Positions 44,292 to 53,967 are shown, counted from the stretch's first letter. The stretch is DNA of 64,000 nt from Faecalibacterium duncaniae (GCF_010509575.1 NZ_CP048437.1:1364001-1428000); one strand, 5' to 3'. Notes: a model not told the origin generated them from the sequence alone. Numbers and translations are program-made.

Positions 44292-45743
44292 ATGGTACAT
44301 CAGTATCAATTGAACGGCTATAACATCGTGCTGGATACCTGCAGCGGCTCGGTGCATGTGGTGGATGAGGTGGCGTATGATGTCATTGCCATGTACCCCG
44401 ACCACACCGCCGACGAGATCGTTGCCGCCATGATGGCAAAGTACGGCGACCGTGATGACGTGACCGAGGCCGACCTGCGCCAGTGCATCGATGATGTGGC
44501 AAGCCTGAAGGAATCCGGCAAGCTGTGGAGCCCCGATACCTATGAGGATCTCGCGTTCGATTTCAAGAACCGCAACACCGTGGTCAAGGCCCTCTGCCTG
44601 CATGTGGCCCACACCTGCAACCTGAACTGCTCCTACTGCTTCGCCTCGCAGGGCCGCTATCAGGGCGAGCGTGCCCTGATGAGCTTTGAGGTGGGCAAGC
44701 GGGCAATGGATTTCCTCATTGAGAATTCCGGCAGCCGCCGCAACCTCGAGGTGGACTTCTTCGGCGGCGAGCCTCTGATGAACTTTGATATGGTCAAGAA
44801 GCTGGTGGCCTACTGCCGTGAGCAGGAGAAGATCCACAATAAGAACTTCCGCTTCACCATGACCACCAACGGCATGCTCATTGACGATGATGTCATCGAC
44901 TTCTGCAACAAGGAGTGCCACAACGTGGTCCTGAGCCTGGATGGCCGCAAGGAAGTCCACGACCGCTTCCGCAAGGACTACGCCGGCCATGGCAGCTACG
45001 ATACCATTGTGCCCAAGTTCCAGGAGTTCGTGAAGAAGCGCGGTGATAAGGGCTATTACATGCGCGGCACCTTTACCCACTACAACACCGACTTCACCAA
45101 CGATATCTTCCACATGGCAGATCTGGGCTTTACCGAGCTGAGCATGGAGCCCGTGGTCTGCGACCCCAGTGACCCCAGCGCTCTGACCGAGGCAGATCTG
45201 CCCATCCTGAAGGAGCAGTATGAGATCCTGGCCAAGGAGATGATCAAGCGGAACCGTGAGGGCCGCGGCTTCACCTTCTACCACTACATGATCGACCTGA
45301 CCGGCGGCCCCTGCATCTACAAGCGCATTTCGGGCTGCGGCTCCGGCACCGAGTACATGGCTGTGACCCCCTGGGGCGATCTGTATCCCTGCCATCAGTT
45401 CGTGGGCGATCCCAAGTACCTGATGGGCGATATCTGGAAGGGTGTCACCAACACGGCAGTCCGGGACGAGTTCAAGCACTGCAACGCCTACGCCCGCAAG
45501 GAGTGCCAGGACTGCTGGGCAAAGCTCTACTGCTCCGGCGGCTGTGCAGCCAACTCCTACCACGCAACCGGCAGCATTACCGGCGTGTACGAGTACGGCT
45601 GTGAGCTGTTCCGCAAGCGGATGGAGTGCGCCATTATGATCCAGGTGGCTCAGAATCAGGAGCTGGCTGCACAGGGCATCGAAGTGCCCATCCAGCTGGG
45701 CTCCACCTGCAATGCCTGCGCCGACGGCGAGGCCTGCGAATAA
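44292..45743 (+). CDS. scfB: SCIFF radical SAM maturase
   Basis: A 483-residue radical SAM/SPASM enzyme. An N-terminal peptide-binding domain (RRE-like, about 1-90) precedes HTCNLNCSYCFA, whose Cys109, Cys113 and Cys116 bind the SAM cluster; FFGGEPLMNF is the usual GGE motif. The C-terminus has the SPASM cysteines, including GCGSGTEYMA, YPCHQF, CQDCWAKLYCSGGCAANS. The ATG at 44,292 has GGAG 6 bases upstream; earlier starts would run through the terminator hairpin. It modifies the SCIFF peptide encoded just upstream. Confidence 0.95.
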   Translation: MVHQYQLNGYNIVLDTCSGSVHVVDEVAYDVIAMYPDHTADEIVAAMMAKYGDRDDVTEADLRQCIDDVASLKESGKLWSPDTYEDLAFDFKNRNTVVKALCLHVAHTCNLNCSYCFASQGRYQGERALMSFEVGKRAMDFLIENSGSRRNLEVDFFGGEPLMNFDMVKKLVAYCREQEKIHNKNFRFTMTTNGMLIDDDVIDFCNKECHNVVLSLDGRKEVHDRFRKDYAGHGSYDTIVPKFQEFVKKRGDKGYYMRGTFTHYNTDFTNDIFHMADLGFTELSMEPVVCDPSDPSALTEADLPILKEQYEILAKEMIKRNREGRGFTFYHYMIDLTGGPCIYKRISGCGSGTEYMAVTPWGDLYPCHQFVGDPKYLMGDIWKGVTNTAVRDEFKHCNAYARKECQDCWAKLYCSGGCAANSYHATGSITGVYEYGCELFRKRMECAIMIQVAQNQELAAQGIEVPIQLGSTCNACADGEACE

Positions 45744-47171
45744 ATGACCACCCCCATTGTCGATTTTGTGCGGCGGTACGCCCAGTCCGGCACCGCCCGG
45801 CTCCACATGCCGGGGCATAAGGGGCAGAGCCTGCTGGGCTGTGAGCCGTGGGATATCACCGAGATCCGGGGTGCCGATGAGCTCTACGAGGCCGAGGGTA
45901 TCATCGCGCAGAGCGAGGCCAACGCCACCCGGCTGTTCGGCACGATCCACACCTATTACAGCACCGAGGGTTCTTCCCAGTGCATCCGGGCCATGCTCTG
46001 CCTTGCTTTGCAGGGTGCGCCCCGCACCGGCAAGCGTCCGGTGCTTCTGGCGGCCCGCAATGCCCACAAAGCCCTGCTCTATGCAGCGGCTCTGCTGGAC
46101 TTCGACATCCAGTGGCTCTGGACTGCACCGGAGGATACCGGCGCGCTGTGCAGCTGCCCGGTAACGGTGCAGGCCCTTTCCGCCGCCCTTGAGGAGCTGG
46201 CCGGGCAGGGGAGAACACCCTTCGGCGTTTACCTGACCAGCCCGGATTACCTGGGAGGGATGCAGGACATCGCGGCCCTCTCTGCCGTCTGCGATGCTCA
46301 CGGCGTGCCCCTGCTGGTGGATAACGCCCACGGGGCCTACCTGCGCTTTCTGCCCGGCGGGAGCCGCCACCCCATTGACCTGGGCGCGGCGGCCTGCTGT
46401 GACTCTGGCCACAAGACCCTGCCGGTGCTCACCGGGGGAGCCTACCTGCATCTGGGCCCCAAGGCCCCCGTGCAGGAGGAAAGCACTGTGCGCAACGCAC
46501 TGGCGCTGTTCGGCTCCACCAGCCCGTCTTATCTGATCCTGCAGTCTCTCGATACCTGCAACCGGCTGCTTTCCACCGATTACCCGGCACGCCTGCAGGA
46601 ATGCTGTGACCGGCTGGCTGCTCTGCGTGCCCGCCTGAACGCGCTGGCTGCTGCACAGGGCACGGCCCTGCCGCTGGCACTGGACGGTCCCGCCCGGGAA
46701 CCCATGAAGCTGACGCTGGACGCGGCGGCGCTGGGCCTGACCGGGCAGGCACTGGCCGACCATCTGCGGCAAAGCGGGATGGAATGCGAATATGCCGACC
46801 CCCGCTACCTTGTGCTGATGTTCACCCCGGAAAACCCGGCGGAGGACTTTGCCCGGCTGGAAGCGGCTCTGGCAGAACTCTGTGCACGGGGCATCCCCCC
46901 GGTAGAACCCCCTGCCGAGCACCGGGAAGCATTCTGTGCGCTGGCCCGGCAGGCGGAGCCGCGCCTGACCGTGCGGCAGGCCGTGTTTGCCCCGCAGGAG
47001 ACCATCCCGGCAGGGTCTGCGCTGGGCAGGGTCTGCGCTCTGCCCACTGTGTCCTGCCCGCCCGCCATTCCCATCGTGGTCAGCGGCGAGGTGATCGGCC
47101 CGGCGGCGCTGGAGCTTTTCGCAGCCTACGGCGTGGAGACGGTCTCGGTGGTGAAACCGGAAAAATTTTGA
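45744..47171 (+). CDS. Orn/Lys/Arg decarboxylase family PLP enzyme
   Basis: A 475-residue fold-type I PLP enzyme. MPGHKG (22-27) near the N-terminus, VDNAHGAY (192-199) and DSGHKTLPVLTGG with the PLP lysine Lys224 are typical of the short clostridial arginine/lysine/ornithine decarboxylases. The ATG follows the maturase stop directly, so the two are probably co-translated. The true substrate is unknown; a link to the SCIFF pathway is suggested only by position. Confidence 0.85.
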   Translation: MTTPIVDFVRRYAQSGTARLHMPGHKGQSLLGCEPWDITEIRGADELYEAEGIIAQSEANATRLFGTIHTYYSTEGSSQCIRAMLCLALQGAPRTGKRPVLLAARNAHKALLYAAALLDFDIQWLWTAPEDTGALCSCPVTVQALSAALEELAGQGRTPFGVYLTSPDYLGGMQDIAALSAVCDAHGVPLLVDNAHGAYLRFLPGGSRHPIDLGAAACCDSGHKTLPVLTGGAYLHLGPKAPVQEESTVRNALALFGSTSPSYLILQSLDTCNRLLSTDYPARLQECCDRLAALRARLNALAAAQGTALPLALDGPAREPMKLTLDAAALGLTGQALADHLRQSGMECEYADPRYLVLMFTPENPAEDFARLEAALAELCARGIPPVEPPAEHREAFCALARQAEPRLTVRQAVFAPQETIPAGSALGRVCALPTVSCPPAIPIVVSGEVIGPAALELFAAYGVETVSVVKPEKF

Positions 47172-47271
47172 AAAATCAGGGCGGATCTGCAAGATTCTGC
47201 GGCTCTGAAACGTATTAAAGATAGAACAGAGAACATAACCCCTATTCTATGCGGTAATCTGAGGTGTTCCA

Positions 47272-48474
47272 ATGAAAATTCTTCTTGCATCAGATACATG
47301 GTCCCCAATGGTCAACGGTGTGGTGCGCTCGGTGGAGCTGCTGTACCACCAGCTGCTGGCACTGGGCCATGACGTGCGGGTGGTGACCCTTGCCCAGAAT
47401 GGCCATTCCCATGAGGAAAACGGCATCCTGTATGTGGGCAGCATCAGCGCGGAGCGGGTCTACCCGGGCGTGCGGATCAGTGCGGCGGGCGCTCTGCCCA
47501 TCTCCCACTGGCTGGACGAGCTGGAAGCCTGGGGCCCGGAGGTCATCCATACGCAAAGCGAATTTTCTACCTTTATGCTGGCACAGCGGGTGGCCCGTCG
47601 GTGCCGCTGCCCGGTGGTACATACCTACCATACTGTCTACGAGGATTATACCCAGTACCTTTTCTTCAGTGAGCGTCTGGGCCGGATGACCGCCGAAAAG
47701 GCCACCCGCATCCTCTCGGGCTATTGCTCCCTCATGCTGGCCCCCACCGAAAAGGTGCGCGCCATGCTCAACCGCTACGGGGTCAGCTGCCCGGTGGTCA
47801 CAGTGCCCACCGGCATTGACCTGACCGCCTTTGGCCCGGCGCAGGACAACGGCGAGGAAAAGGCCCGGATGCGGGCAGAGCTGGGCATCCCGGAAGGGGA
47901 TACCGTCCTGCTCTCGCTGGGCCGCCTGGCTGCCGAGAAGAACCACGCCCAGCTGGTGCGTCTGCTGGCCGCGCAGCCGGAGAAGAACCGCCCGTGGCTG
48001 GTGTTTGTGGGCGACGGCCCCGCCCGGCCTGACCTGGAAGCACTGACAAAGGAGCTGAAGCTGACCGACCGTGTCCGCTTTGTGGGCATGGTCAAGCCCG
48101 ATGAGGTACCCCGGTGGTACCGCGTGGGCGATATCTTCGTCAGCGCCTCCCAGAGCGAGACCCAGGGTCTGACCTACTTCGAGGGCATGGCCTGCGGCCT
48201 GCCGGTGCTCTGCCGTGCGGACCCCTGCCTGGATGGCGTGGTGGAAAACGGCTTCAACGGCTGGCAGTGGAAGGACGAAGCCGAGTTTGCATCGGCACTG
48301 AACACCATCATCTCGGACCCCGCCCTGCGCGGGCAGCTGCACCAGAACGCTCTGGCCACCGCCGCCCGCTACTCGGCAGAGCATTTCGCCCAGCAGGTGC
48401 TGGATGCTTACCAGCAGGCCATTGCGCTGAAGCAGTACGAGTCTGAACACAAAAGCATCCTCAGCTGGGTGTGA
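47272..48474 (+). CDS. Glycosyltransferase family 4 (diacylglycerol glucosyltransferase-like)
   Basis: A 400-residue GT4 enzyme with two Rossmann domains. MKILLASDTWSPMVNGVVRS, THTQSEF-like VIHTQSEFSTF, and YHTVYEDYTQY match enzymes that put glucose on diacylglycerol; SASQSETQGLTYFEGMACGL carries the nucleotide-sugar-binding E-x7-E. It is cytoplasmic or membrane-associated. It starts at 47,272 after GAGGTGTTCCA. It may make membrane glycolipids; the acceptor is inferred from similarity. Confidence 0.82.
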   Translation: MKILLASDTWSPMVNGVVRSVELLYHQLLALGHDVRVVTLAQNGHSHEENGILYVGSISAERVYPGVRISAAGALPISHWLDELEAWGPEVIHTQSEFSTFMLAQRVARRCRCPVVHTYHTVYEDYTQYLFFSERLGRMTAEKATRILSGYCSLMLAPTEKVRAMLNRYGVSCPVVTVPTGIDLTAFGPAQDNGEEKARMRAELGIPEGDTVLLSLGRLAAEKNHAQLVRLLAAQPEKNRPWLVFVGDGPARPDLEALTKELKLTDRVRFVGMVKPDEVPRWYRVGDIFVSASQSETQGLTYFEGMACGLPVLCRADPCLDGVVENGFNGWQWKDEAEFASALNTIISDPALRGQLHQNALATAARYSAEHFAQQVLDAYQQAIALKQYESEHKSILSWV

Positions 48475-48500
48475 GCCCAATCTCCAAAGAATCCAGAAAA

Positions 48501-48553
48501 AGCAGCAGCGCCCTGTCTCCCGCAATGGGAAACAGGGCGCTGCTTTTTGCGCA
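48501..48553. terminator. Bidirectional terminator between GT4 and copA
   Basis: AGCAGCGCCCTGT and ACAGGGCGCTGCT form a 13-bp stem with A- and T-runs outside, serving both convergent genes. Confidence 0.9.
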
Positions 48554-48557
48554 ACCG

Positions 48558-48767
48558 TTATTCGATGCCGGTTACCTTGTAATCCTGATCCTCAACAGCC
48601 TTCTTCAGGTCTGCGTCGGAAGCTTCGGCGTTCAGGGTGACGATGGCGGTACCGGCCTCGTGGCTGACCACGGCCTCGTCCACGGCGGGCAGGGCTTCCA
48701 GCGCCTTTTTCACGCGGGCTTCGCAGTGGCCGCACATCATACCTTCAACATGCAGGGTCTTTTTCAT
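48558..48767 (-). CDS. copZ: Possible independent CopZ-like copper chaperone from an internal start in copA
   Basis: Inside copA, the last 69 residues ([20 protein letters not shown]...) form a complete CopZ-like domain. Its ATG at 48,767 is preceded by AAGGAGG with 8 bases to the start, as good as any gene start in the window. The same DNA could thus make both the fused domain and a free chaperone. Whether the internal start is used is inference. Confidence 0.5.
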   Translation of the reverse strand: MKKTLHVEGMMCGHCEARVKKALEALPAVDEAVVSHEAGTAIVTLNAEASDADLKKAVEDQDYKVTGIE

Positions 48768-51128
48768 GGCATTGTCCTCCTTGACAACGGGAGCCGAAAC
48801 GGGTTCGGCAGTATTTTCAGCCGCTGCAGGCTGCACGGGGGCAGCGGGCAGGGCGGCAGACTTGGGGTTGCGGTCGTGTTTGGTGCTGTGCAGGTCGAAC
48901 AGGTTCAGCCGCAGGGCATTGCTCACGACACAGAAGCTGGAAAGGCTCATGGCCGCAGCCCCGAACATGGGGTTCAGGGTCAGGCCGAAGGGGATGAACA
49001 CACCGGCAGCCAGCGGGATGCCGATGATGTTGTAGATGAACGCCCAGAACAGGTTTTCGTGGATGTTGCGCAGGGTGGCGCGGCTCAGCCGGATGGCGGC
49101 GGGCACATCGGAGAGCCGGGAGTTCATCAGGACTACATCGGCCGCGTCAATGGCAACATCGGTACCGGCACCGATGGCGATGCCGGTGTCCGCACGGGTC
49201 AGGGCGGGGGCATCGTTGATGCCGTCGCCCACCATGGCCACCTTGCCGCTCTCCTGCAGCCTGCGGATCACGGCCTCCTTGCCGTCGGGCAGAACGCCTG
49301 CAATGACCTCGTCCACGCCCGCCTGCCGGCCAATGGCATCGGCGGTGCGCTGGTTGTCGCCGGTCAGCATAACCACCCGGATGCCCATGTTCTGCAGCTC
49401 CCGGATGGCACGGGGGCTGTCCTCCTTGAGGGTGTCCGCCACGGCGATCACGCCCATCAGGCGGCCTGCACCGCCAAAGAAGAGGGGCGTTTTGCCCTCA
49501 GCGGCCAGCCGGGCGGCTTCGGCCTGGAGTTCAGCGGGTACGGATGCCTTGGTGGCGATGAACTCCGCATTGCCGCCGTAGATCTCCATGCCGTCCAGCC
49601 GTGCGGAAAGGCCATTGCCGGGCAGGGCAGCAAAATCGGTCACATCGGGGCAGGCGATGGTCTCTGTCTCGGCATAGGCTAGCACTGCCTTGGCCAGCGG
49701 GTGCTCACTCTTCTGCTCCAGCGAGGCCGCCAGCGTCAGCAGCTCGCTCTCGGAAACGCCCTCCGCGGGCAGGATGTCAGTGACCCGGGGTTCGCCGCTG
49801 GTGATGGTGCCGGTCTTGTCCAGCGCCACGATCTGGGTGCGGCCTGCGGCTTCCAGCGAGGCGGCAGTCTTGAACAGGATGCCGTTCCTGGCCCCCAGAC
49901 CGTTGCCCACCATGATGGCCACAGGCGTTGCCAGACCCAGCGCACAGGGGCAGCTGATGACCAGCACCGAAATGCCCCGGGCCAGCGCATAGCCGAACTC
50001 CCGGCCCAGCAGCAGCCAGACAAGGGTGGTCAGCACCGAAATGGAGATGACTGCGGGCACGAAGAAGCCGGAAACGGTATCGGCGATCTTGGCAATGGGG
50101 GCCTTGGTGGCGGCGGCATCGCTGACCATCCGGATGATCTGGGCCAGCGTGGTATCCTCGCCCACACGGGTGGCTTCGCACTTCAGGAAACCGGACTGGT
50201 TGGTGGTGGCGGCACTGACCTTGTCTCCCGCAGTCTTGTCCACCGGGATGCTCTCGCCGGTCAGGGCGCTCTCATTCACGGCGCTGGAACCTTCCAGCAC
50301 AAGGCCGTCCACCGGGATGTTCTCACCGGGGCGCACCACAAAGAGGTCGCCCTTTTTCACCTGTGCAATGGGCACAGTCACTTCGGCCCCTTCCCGCAGC
50401 AGGGTGGCGGTCTGGGGGGCCAGCTTCATCAGGCTCTTGAGCGCGTCGGTGGTCTTGCCCTTGGAGCGGGCCTCCAGCATTTTGCCCACGGTGATCAGGG
50501 TCAGGATCATGGCGGCAGATTCAAAGTAGAGCTCCATCATGTAGTGCATGACGAGCACGTCGTTGCCGTCTACCTGAGCGCGGGTCATGGCGAACAGGGC
50601 GTAGGTGCTCCAGAGAAAGCTGGCCGAGGAACCCAGCGCCACCAGTGTATCCATGTTGGGGGCACGGTGGAGCAGGCCCTTGAAGCCGCTGATGAAGAAC
50701 TTCTGGTTGATGACCATTACGATGCCCGCCAGCAGCAGCTGGACCAGACCCATGGCGACGTGGTTGCCGTCGAACCAGTGGGGGAGCGGCCAGCCCCACA
50801 TCATGTGGCCCATCGAAAAATACATCAGCACCGCCAGAAAGACCAGTGATGCGATGAGCCGTTTCTTCAGTCTGGGTGTTTCGTGGTCAGCCAGTGCATC
50901 CAGCTCGGCGCTGGGGGTCTCGGCGGCAGCATCCTTGGGGCTTGCGCCGTAGCCTGCCTCCTGCACTGCCTTGACGATGGCTGATGCGCTGGCGGTGCCC
51001 TCCACTCCCATGGAGTTGGTCAGCAGGCTCACCGAGCAGCTGGTCACGCCGGGCACAGCTTTTACGGCCTTCTCCACCCGGGCAGAGCAGGCCGCGCAGC
51101 TCATGCCCGTAACAGTATACTGTTCCAT
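48558..51128 (-). CDS. copA: Copper-translocating P1B-type ATPase with N- and C-terminal metal domains
   Basis: An 856-residue copper exporter. The N-terminal heavy-metal domain has [10 protein letters not shown] (Cys11, Cys14). The core has eight membrane segments, with [11 protein letters not shown] as the ion-binding [16 protein letters not shown] as the phosphorylation site and [10 protein letters not shown] as the hinge. Unusually, a second metal domain ([11 protein letters not shown]) is fused at the C-terminus and looks like CopZ. The ATG at 51,128 follows GGAGGGAAACA. It lies downstream of csoR and is probably induced by copper. Confidence 0.95.
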   Translation of the reverse strand: MEQYTVTGMSCAACSARVEKAVKAVPGVTSCSVSLLTNSMGVEGTASASAIVKAVQEAGYGASPKDAAAETPSAELDALADHETPRLKKRLIASLVFLAVLMYFSMGHMMWGWPLPHWFDGNHVAMGLVQLLLAGIVMVINQKFFISGFKGLLHRAPNMDTLVALGSSASFLWSTYALFAMTRAQVDGNDVLVMHYMMELYFESAAMILTLITVGKMLEARSKGKTTDALKSLMKLAPQTATLLREGAEVTVPIAQVKKGDLFVVRPGENIPVDGLVLEGSSAVNESALTGESIPVDKTAGDKVSAATTNQSGFLKCEATRVGEDTTLAQIIRMVSDAAATKAPIAKIADTVSGFFVPAVISISVLTTLVWLLLGREFGYALARGISVLVISCPCALGLATPVAIMVGNGLGARNGILFKTAASLEAAGRTQIVALDKTGTITSGEPRVTDILPAEGVSESELLTLAASLEQKSEHPLAKAVLAYAETETIACPDVTDFAALPGNGLSARLDGMEIYGGNAEFIATKASVPAELQAEAARLAAEGKTPLFFGGAGRLMGVIAVADTLKEDSPRAIRELQNMGIRVVMLTGDNQRTADAIGRQAGVDEVIAGVLPDGKEAVIRRLQESGKVAMVGDGINDAPALTRADTGIAIGAGTDVAIDAADVVLMNSRLSDVPAAIRLSRATLRNIHENLFWAFIYNIIGIPLAAGVFIPFGLTLNPMFGAAAMSLSSFCVVSNALRLNLFDLHSTKHDRNPKSAALPAAPVQPAAAENTAEPVSAPVVKEDNAMKKTLHVEGMMCGHCEARVKKALEALPAVDEAVVSHEAGTAIVTLNAEASDADLKKAVEDQDYKVTGIE

Positions 51129-51163
51129 TGTTTCCCTCCGATAAAAACGCTGCGTGAATGGGA

Positions 51164-51544
51164 TCAAACGAGCTTGTTCAGGATCCACAAAAACTCCTGC
51201 AGCTTCTCTTCACCGCCGTTTTTCAGGTCCTCAGCCACGCAGGTGCTCAGGTGCTGGTCGATCAGCTCCCGGGTAAAACCGTTCAGGGCGCTTCTGGCGG
51301 CAGCGGCCTGCACCAGAATATCCGTGCAGTACACGTCCTTTTCTACCATGCTCCGGATGCCCCGGATCTGGCCCTCGATGCGGTTCAGCCGGGTGATGAG
51401 GTGCTTGTACTCCTCCTCGGTGCGCTGCTTGTGGCGGCAGCCGCAGCCGGTGCTTCCCTCAGCCGGGGCACAGCAGGGTGCTTCTGCCGGGGCGGGGGAG
51501 CAGTGGGGGCAGCTGCCCTCCGGGATCTTGTTCACATCGCTCAT
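51164..51544 (-). CDS. csoR: Copper-sensing repressor CsoR
   Basis: A 126-residue CsoR-family repressor. An unusual Cys/His-rich N-terminal extension ([16 protein letters not shown]...GCGCRHK) precedes the normal four-helix domain. [16 protein letters not shown] supply the Cys-His-Cys copper ligands, and [17 protein letters not shown] is the hallmark helix. The ATG at 51,544 follows GAAAGGAGAATAGAC. Copper binding releases it from the operator upstream, turning on itself and copA 35 bases downstream. Confidence 0.93.
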   Translation of the reverse strand: MSDVNKIPEGSCPHCSPAPAEAPCCAPAEGSTGCGCRHKQRTEEEYKHLITRLNRIEGQIRGIRSMVEKDVYCTDILVQAAAARSALNGFTRELIDQHLSTCVAEDLKNGGEEKLQEFLWILNKLV

Positions 51545-51561
51545 GTCTATTCTCCTTTCGT

Positions 51562-51576
51562 TACCCCTTGGGGGTA
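51562..51576. promoter_or_regulatory. CsoR operator
   Basis: TACCCCTTGGGGGTA is an inverted repeat matching the TACCC-N-GGGTA form of CsoR boxes, just downstream of the predicted start of transcription of csoR-copA. Confidence 0.75.
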
Positions 51577-51593
51577 TCTTGTACCATAGCTGC

Positions 51594-51622
51594 ATTATAG
51601 CACGGCGGTCCTGTTTCTGCAA
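51594..51622 (-). promoter_or_regulatory. csoR-copA promoter
   Basis: On the minus strand TTGCAG, a 17-base spacer and TATAAT (51,594-51,599). The operator lies about 20 bases downstream, so a bound repressor would block elongation or open complex formation. Confidence 0.75.
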
Positions 51623-51727
51623 GTAGGGCTGGGGGGTATTATTGTGAATTTTTTATGAACGCAGAAGATAAAACAAAAGGCCCTGCGCCCCAAACGGGGA
51701 ACAGAGCCTTTGAAGCATCCGGAACGA

Positions 51728-52564
51728 TCAGTAGGCGAATCTGCGCATAAAGGCAAGGTCGCTTGCGGCGCGGGCGGGCACAGCTTCCTCCCGCAGCACG
51801 GGCAGGGAAGCCTGCGGCATCTGCCGCAGCATCTCAAAGCCGCCGGCGTAGTCCACGCAGGAATCCTCCAGGCTGGTGGAATAGAGCGTTCCATCCGGCT
51901 GGAAGTTCTGGCCCTTGAAATGGACCGCCGTGATCTTGTCGCCATACCAGCTGCCCACCTTATCCCAGATGCGGCGTTGTGCATCCACAGACGCGGCCTC
52001 CGGGCCCACATAGTTGGCAAAATCGCAGATGACGCGCAGGTTGGGGCTTGCCATGGTGTCCAGCACCATCCGCACTGCCTCGGGGGTATTCATGGCGTGG
52101 TAGTAGACGCACTCCACGGCAAAGAGCACTCCCTGCTCTTCGCAGGCAGGCAGGATCTCGCCCAGACTGCGCAGGAGCGCTTCCTGTGCCTCCTTCCGGG
52201 TCACACCGGGCTGTTTGGCCATGTTGGTGGTCTCGCTGCCCATGCAGCCTGCACCCAGCGCCTTGGCAACAGGGATCTGGCTCAGCACCTTTGCCACCTC
52301 GGCACGGCGCTTGTCCTCGTCGACATAGCTCAGCTCCACATAGGTGCCGTCCACGGCAATGCCCACGCCGGATGCTGCCGCAGCCGCTCTTGCCCGCTCC
52401 ACCAGCGCAGGAGTCACATCGTCATAGCTCTTTACGCCCTCCACCGCCTTGGGAAAGGCCAGCTGGGTGCAGGCAAAGCCTGCCTGCCCGATGGAGGAAA
52501 AGAGGGTCTCGGGGTCATGGCGGCCAAAATCGTGGCCGCGCGCACCAAGAATGAATTCAGGCAT
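51728..52564 (-). CDS. Sugar phosphate isomerase/epimerase (xylose isomerase-like TIM barrel)
   Basis: A 278-residue TIM-barrel protein. GARGHDFGRHDPETLFSSIG, VDGTYVELSYVD, FAVECVYYHAMNTPEAVRMV and ICDFANYVG, AVHFKGQNF carry the metal-binding Glu, Asp and His positions of the family. It is soluble and lies 12 bases after the esterase-like gene, on the same strand. The substrate is unknown. Confidence 0.82.
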   Translation of the reverse strand: MPEFILGARGHDFGRHDPETLFSSIGQAGFACTQLAFPKAVEGVKSYDDVTPALVERARAAAAASGVGIAVDGTYVELSYVDEDKRRAEVAKVLSQIPVAKALGAGCMGSETTNMAKQPGVTRKEAQEALLRSLGEILPACEEQGVLFAVECVYYHAMNTPEAVRMVLDTMASPNLRVICDFANYVGPEAASVDAQRRIWDKVGSWYGDKITAVHFKGQNFQPDGTLYSTSLEDSCVDYAGGFEMLRQMPQASLPVLREEAVPARAASDLAFMRRFAY

Positions 52565-52576
52565 CCTCCACCTCCA

Positions 52577-53329
52577 TCAGCCGAACACACGGGCGGCAAA
52601 GAGATTCAGCTCTTTGCCCCACCAGTACCAGTCGTGGGAGACATCGCTGCCCCACACTTCCAGATGCACGGGCAGGCCGCAGTCGGTCAGTGCATCGGCC
52701 ATGGCCTGGGTGTCCACCAGCGCGTCGCCCTCGTAGCTGCCCTGACCGGCACAGAGGAGAAGGGAATTCTCCTCAGCCTTTGCCAGCAGCTTCTTGTCCA
52801 CAAGGCCCTCCTCTGCCAGATAGGCCAGGGGGGCATTGCGCAGGACCAGGTCATCTGCTGCATTGCCCAGGAAACGGCTCACATCGTACAGGCCGGAAAG
52901 GCCGATGGCACCCGCGAACACCTCGGGGCGGCGCAGGCGGCAGTTCACTGCCTGATACGCACCGGTGTCCACGCCCACCGCCCAGAGCAGGGTGTCCTTT
53001 TTGGCACCGTTCAGGGTCAGGATGCGGGGAGCCAGCTCGCTTGTCAGGTAATTGAAATACTTTTCCTGCATCTCGGCCCGGCGGCGGGGAGCTGTGTCCC
53101 CGGCCAGCAGACTCTCGGCATCGATGCTGTCGGCGCAGAACAGCTGCACCTTGCCCTCATTCAGCAGCGGGGCAATGGCATCGGGCATCCCGTTGTTTTC
53201 CCAGTCGTAAAAGCGGCCGCCCCGCGCGGGCAGAGCCAGCACCGGCGTACCGGCATGGCCGTAGACCTTGAACTCCATGTCGCGGCCCAGCATCCGGCTC
53301 CATTCCTTATAATACGTCCCTTGGATCAT
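52577..53329 (-). CDS. Esterase-like alpha/beta hydrolase, nucleophile replaced
   Basis: A 250-residue protein of the putative esterase (esterase D-like) type. It has the oxyanion and core segments (VLALPARGGRFYDWENNGMP) and a C-terminal SHDWYWWGKEL with the catalytic His. At the nucleophile elbow, where G-x-S-x-G is expected, it has GVDTG (residues 119-123), so Asp121 stands in place of Ser. It may be inactive as an esterase or use another chemistry. It is in an operon with the isomerase gene. Confidence 0.75.
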   Translation of the reverse strand: MIQGTYYKEWSRMLGRDMEFKVYGHAGTPVLALPARGGRFYDWENNGMPDAIAPLLNEGKVQLFCADSIDAESLLAGDTAPRRRAEMQEKYFNYLTSELAPRILTLNGAKKDTLLWAVGVDTGAYQAVNCRLRRPEVFAGAIGLSGLYDVSRFLGNAADDLVLRNAPLAYLAEEGLVDKKLLAKAEENSLLLCAGQGSYEGDALVDTQAMADALTDCGLPVHLEVWGSDVSHDWYWWGKELNLFAARVFG

Positions 53330-53347
53330 GGCAGCATCCTCCTGTTG

Positions 53348-53524
53348 TCACACAAATTGATTGCGCTGGGGGTCATAGGCGTACCCCACAGCGGAAAGCC
53401 TGGCACACAGCGCGGCCTTGTCCTCATCCAGATCCTCGCACAGCGCGTCCAGAGTGGGGTAGAAGTCCCGCAGCTTCAGGTTGATCATGCTCAGCAGCAT
53501 GATCGGGTCATTTGGCAGAGCCAT
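53348..53524 (-). CDS. DUF4250 domain protein
   Basis: A 58-residue protein, MALPNDPIMLLSMINLKLRD..., that matches DUF4250 over its whole length. The ATG at 53,524 has GGAGGGATCGACG upstream; the longer frame begins within the rpmB terminator. The function is unknown. It lies 18 bases before the esterase-like gene. Confidence 0.8.
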   Translation of the reverse strand: MALPNDPIMLLSMINLKLRDFYPTLDALCEDLDEDKAALCARLSAVGYAYDPQRNQFV

Positions 53525-53546
53525 CGTCGATCCCTCCAGAAGATAA

Positions 53547-53580
53547 CAAAAAAGCCGGCCACTCGACAAAGTGACCGGCA
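53547..53580 (-). terminator. rpmB terminator
   Basis: On the minus strand GCCGGTCACT and AGTGGCCGGC (one G-T pair) form a stem with a TTGTCG loop and six T. Confidence 0.85.
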
Positions 53581-53591
53581 GATGCAGCTAC

Positions 53592-53780
53592 TTAGACAGC
53601 GCGGGTAACCTTGCCAGCGCGCAGGCAGCGAGAGCATGCGTAGATATACTTGGGAGAGCCTTCCACGACCGCCTTGACACGACGGACATTCGGCTTCCAG
53701 GTACGGTTGGAACGGCGATGAGAGTGGGAAACCTTGATACCAAAGGTAACACCCTTGCCGCAGCATTCACACTTAGCCAT
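53592..53780 (-). CDS. rpmB: 50S ribosomal protein L28
   Basis: A 62-residue L28. MAKCECCGKGVTFGIKVSHS and VRRVKAVVEGSPKYIYACSR are typical, and the CxCC/CSRC cysteines mark the zinc-binding form. The ATG at 53,780 follows AGGAGGTGCAAGTACC. It is transcribed alone and ends at a strong terminator. Confidence 0.97.
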   Translation of the reverse strand: MAKCECCGKGVTFGIKVSHSHRRSNRTWKPNVRRVKAVVEGSPKYIYACSRCLRAGKVTRAV

Positions 53781-53967
53781 GGTACTTGCACCTCCTACAG
53801 TGAAGTATGGAATTCAAAATAATCAGCTTGACTATTTTACCAGAGATGCGGAGAAAAAGCAAGAGCAAATTTGATTTTTCCGCAACTTTTTTCTTGCAGG
53901 GCCAAACCCTTGCCCCAAAAGCGAAAAAATAGTACAATAGGATAAAATCCAACTGAGGGAGAAACGA

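Noticed and set aside
44265..47192. 975-codon minus-strand frame opposite the SCIFF maturase and decarboxylase
   Set aside because: Opposes two clear genes, including the cluster-binding cysteines of the radical SAM enzyme; no family resemblance.
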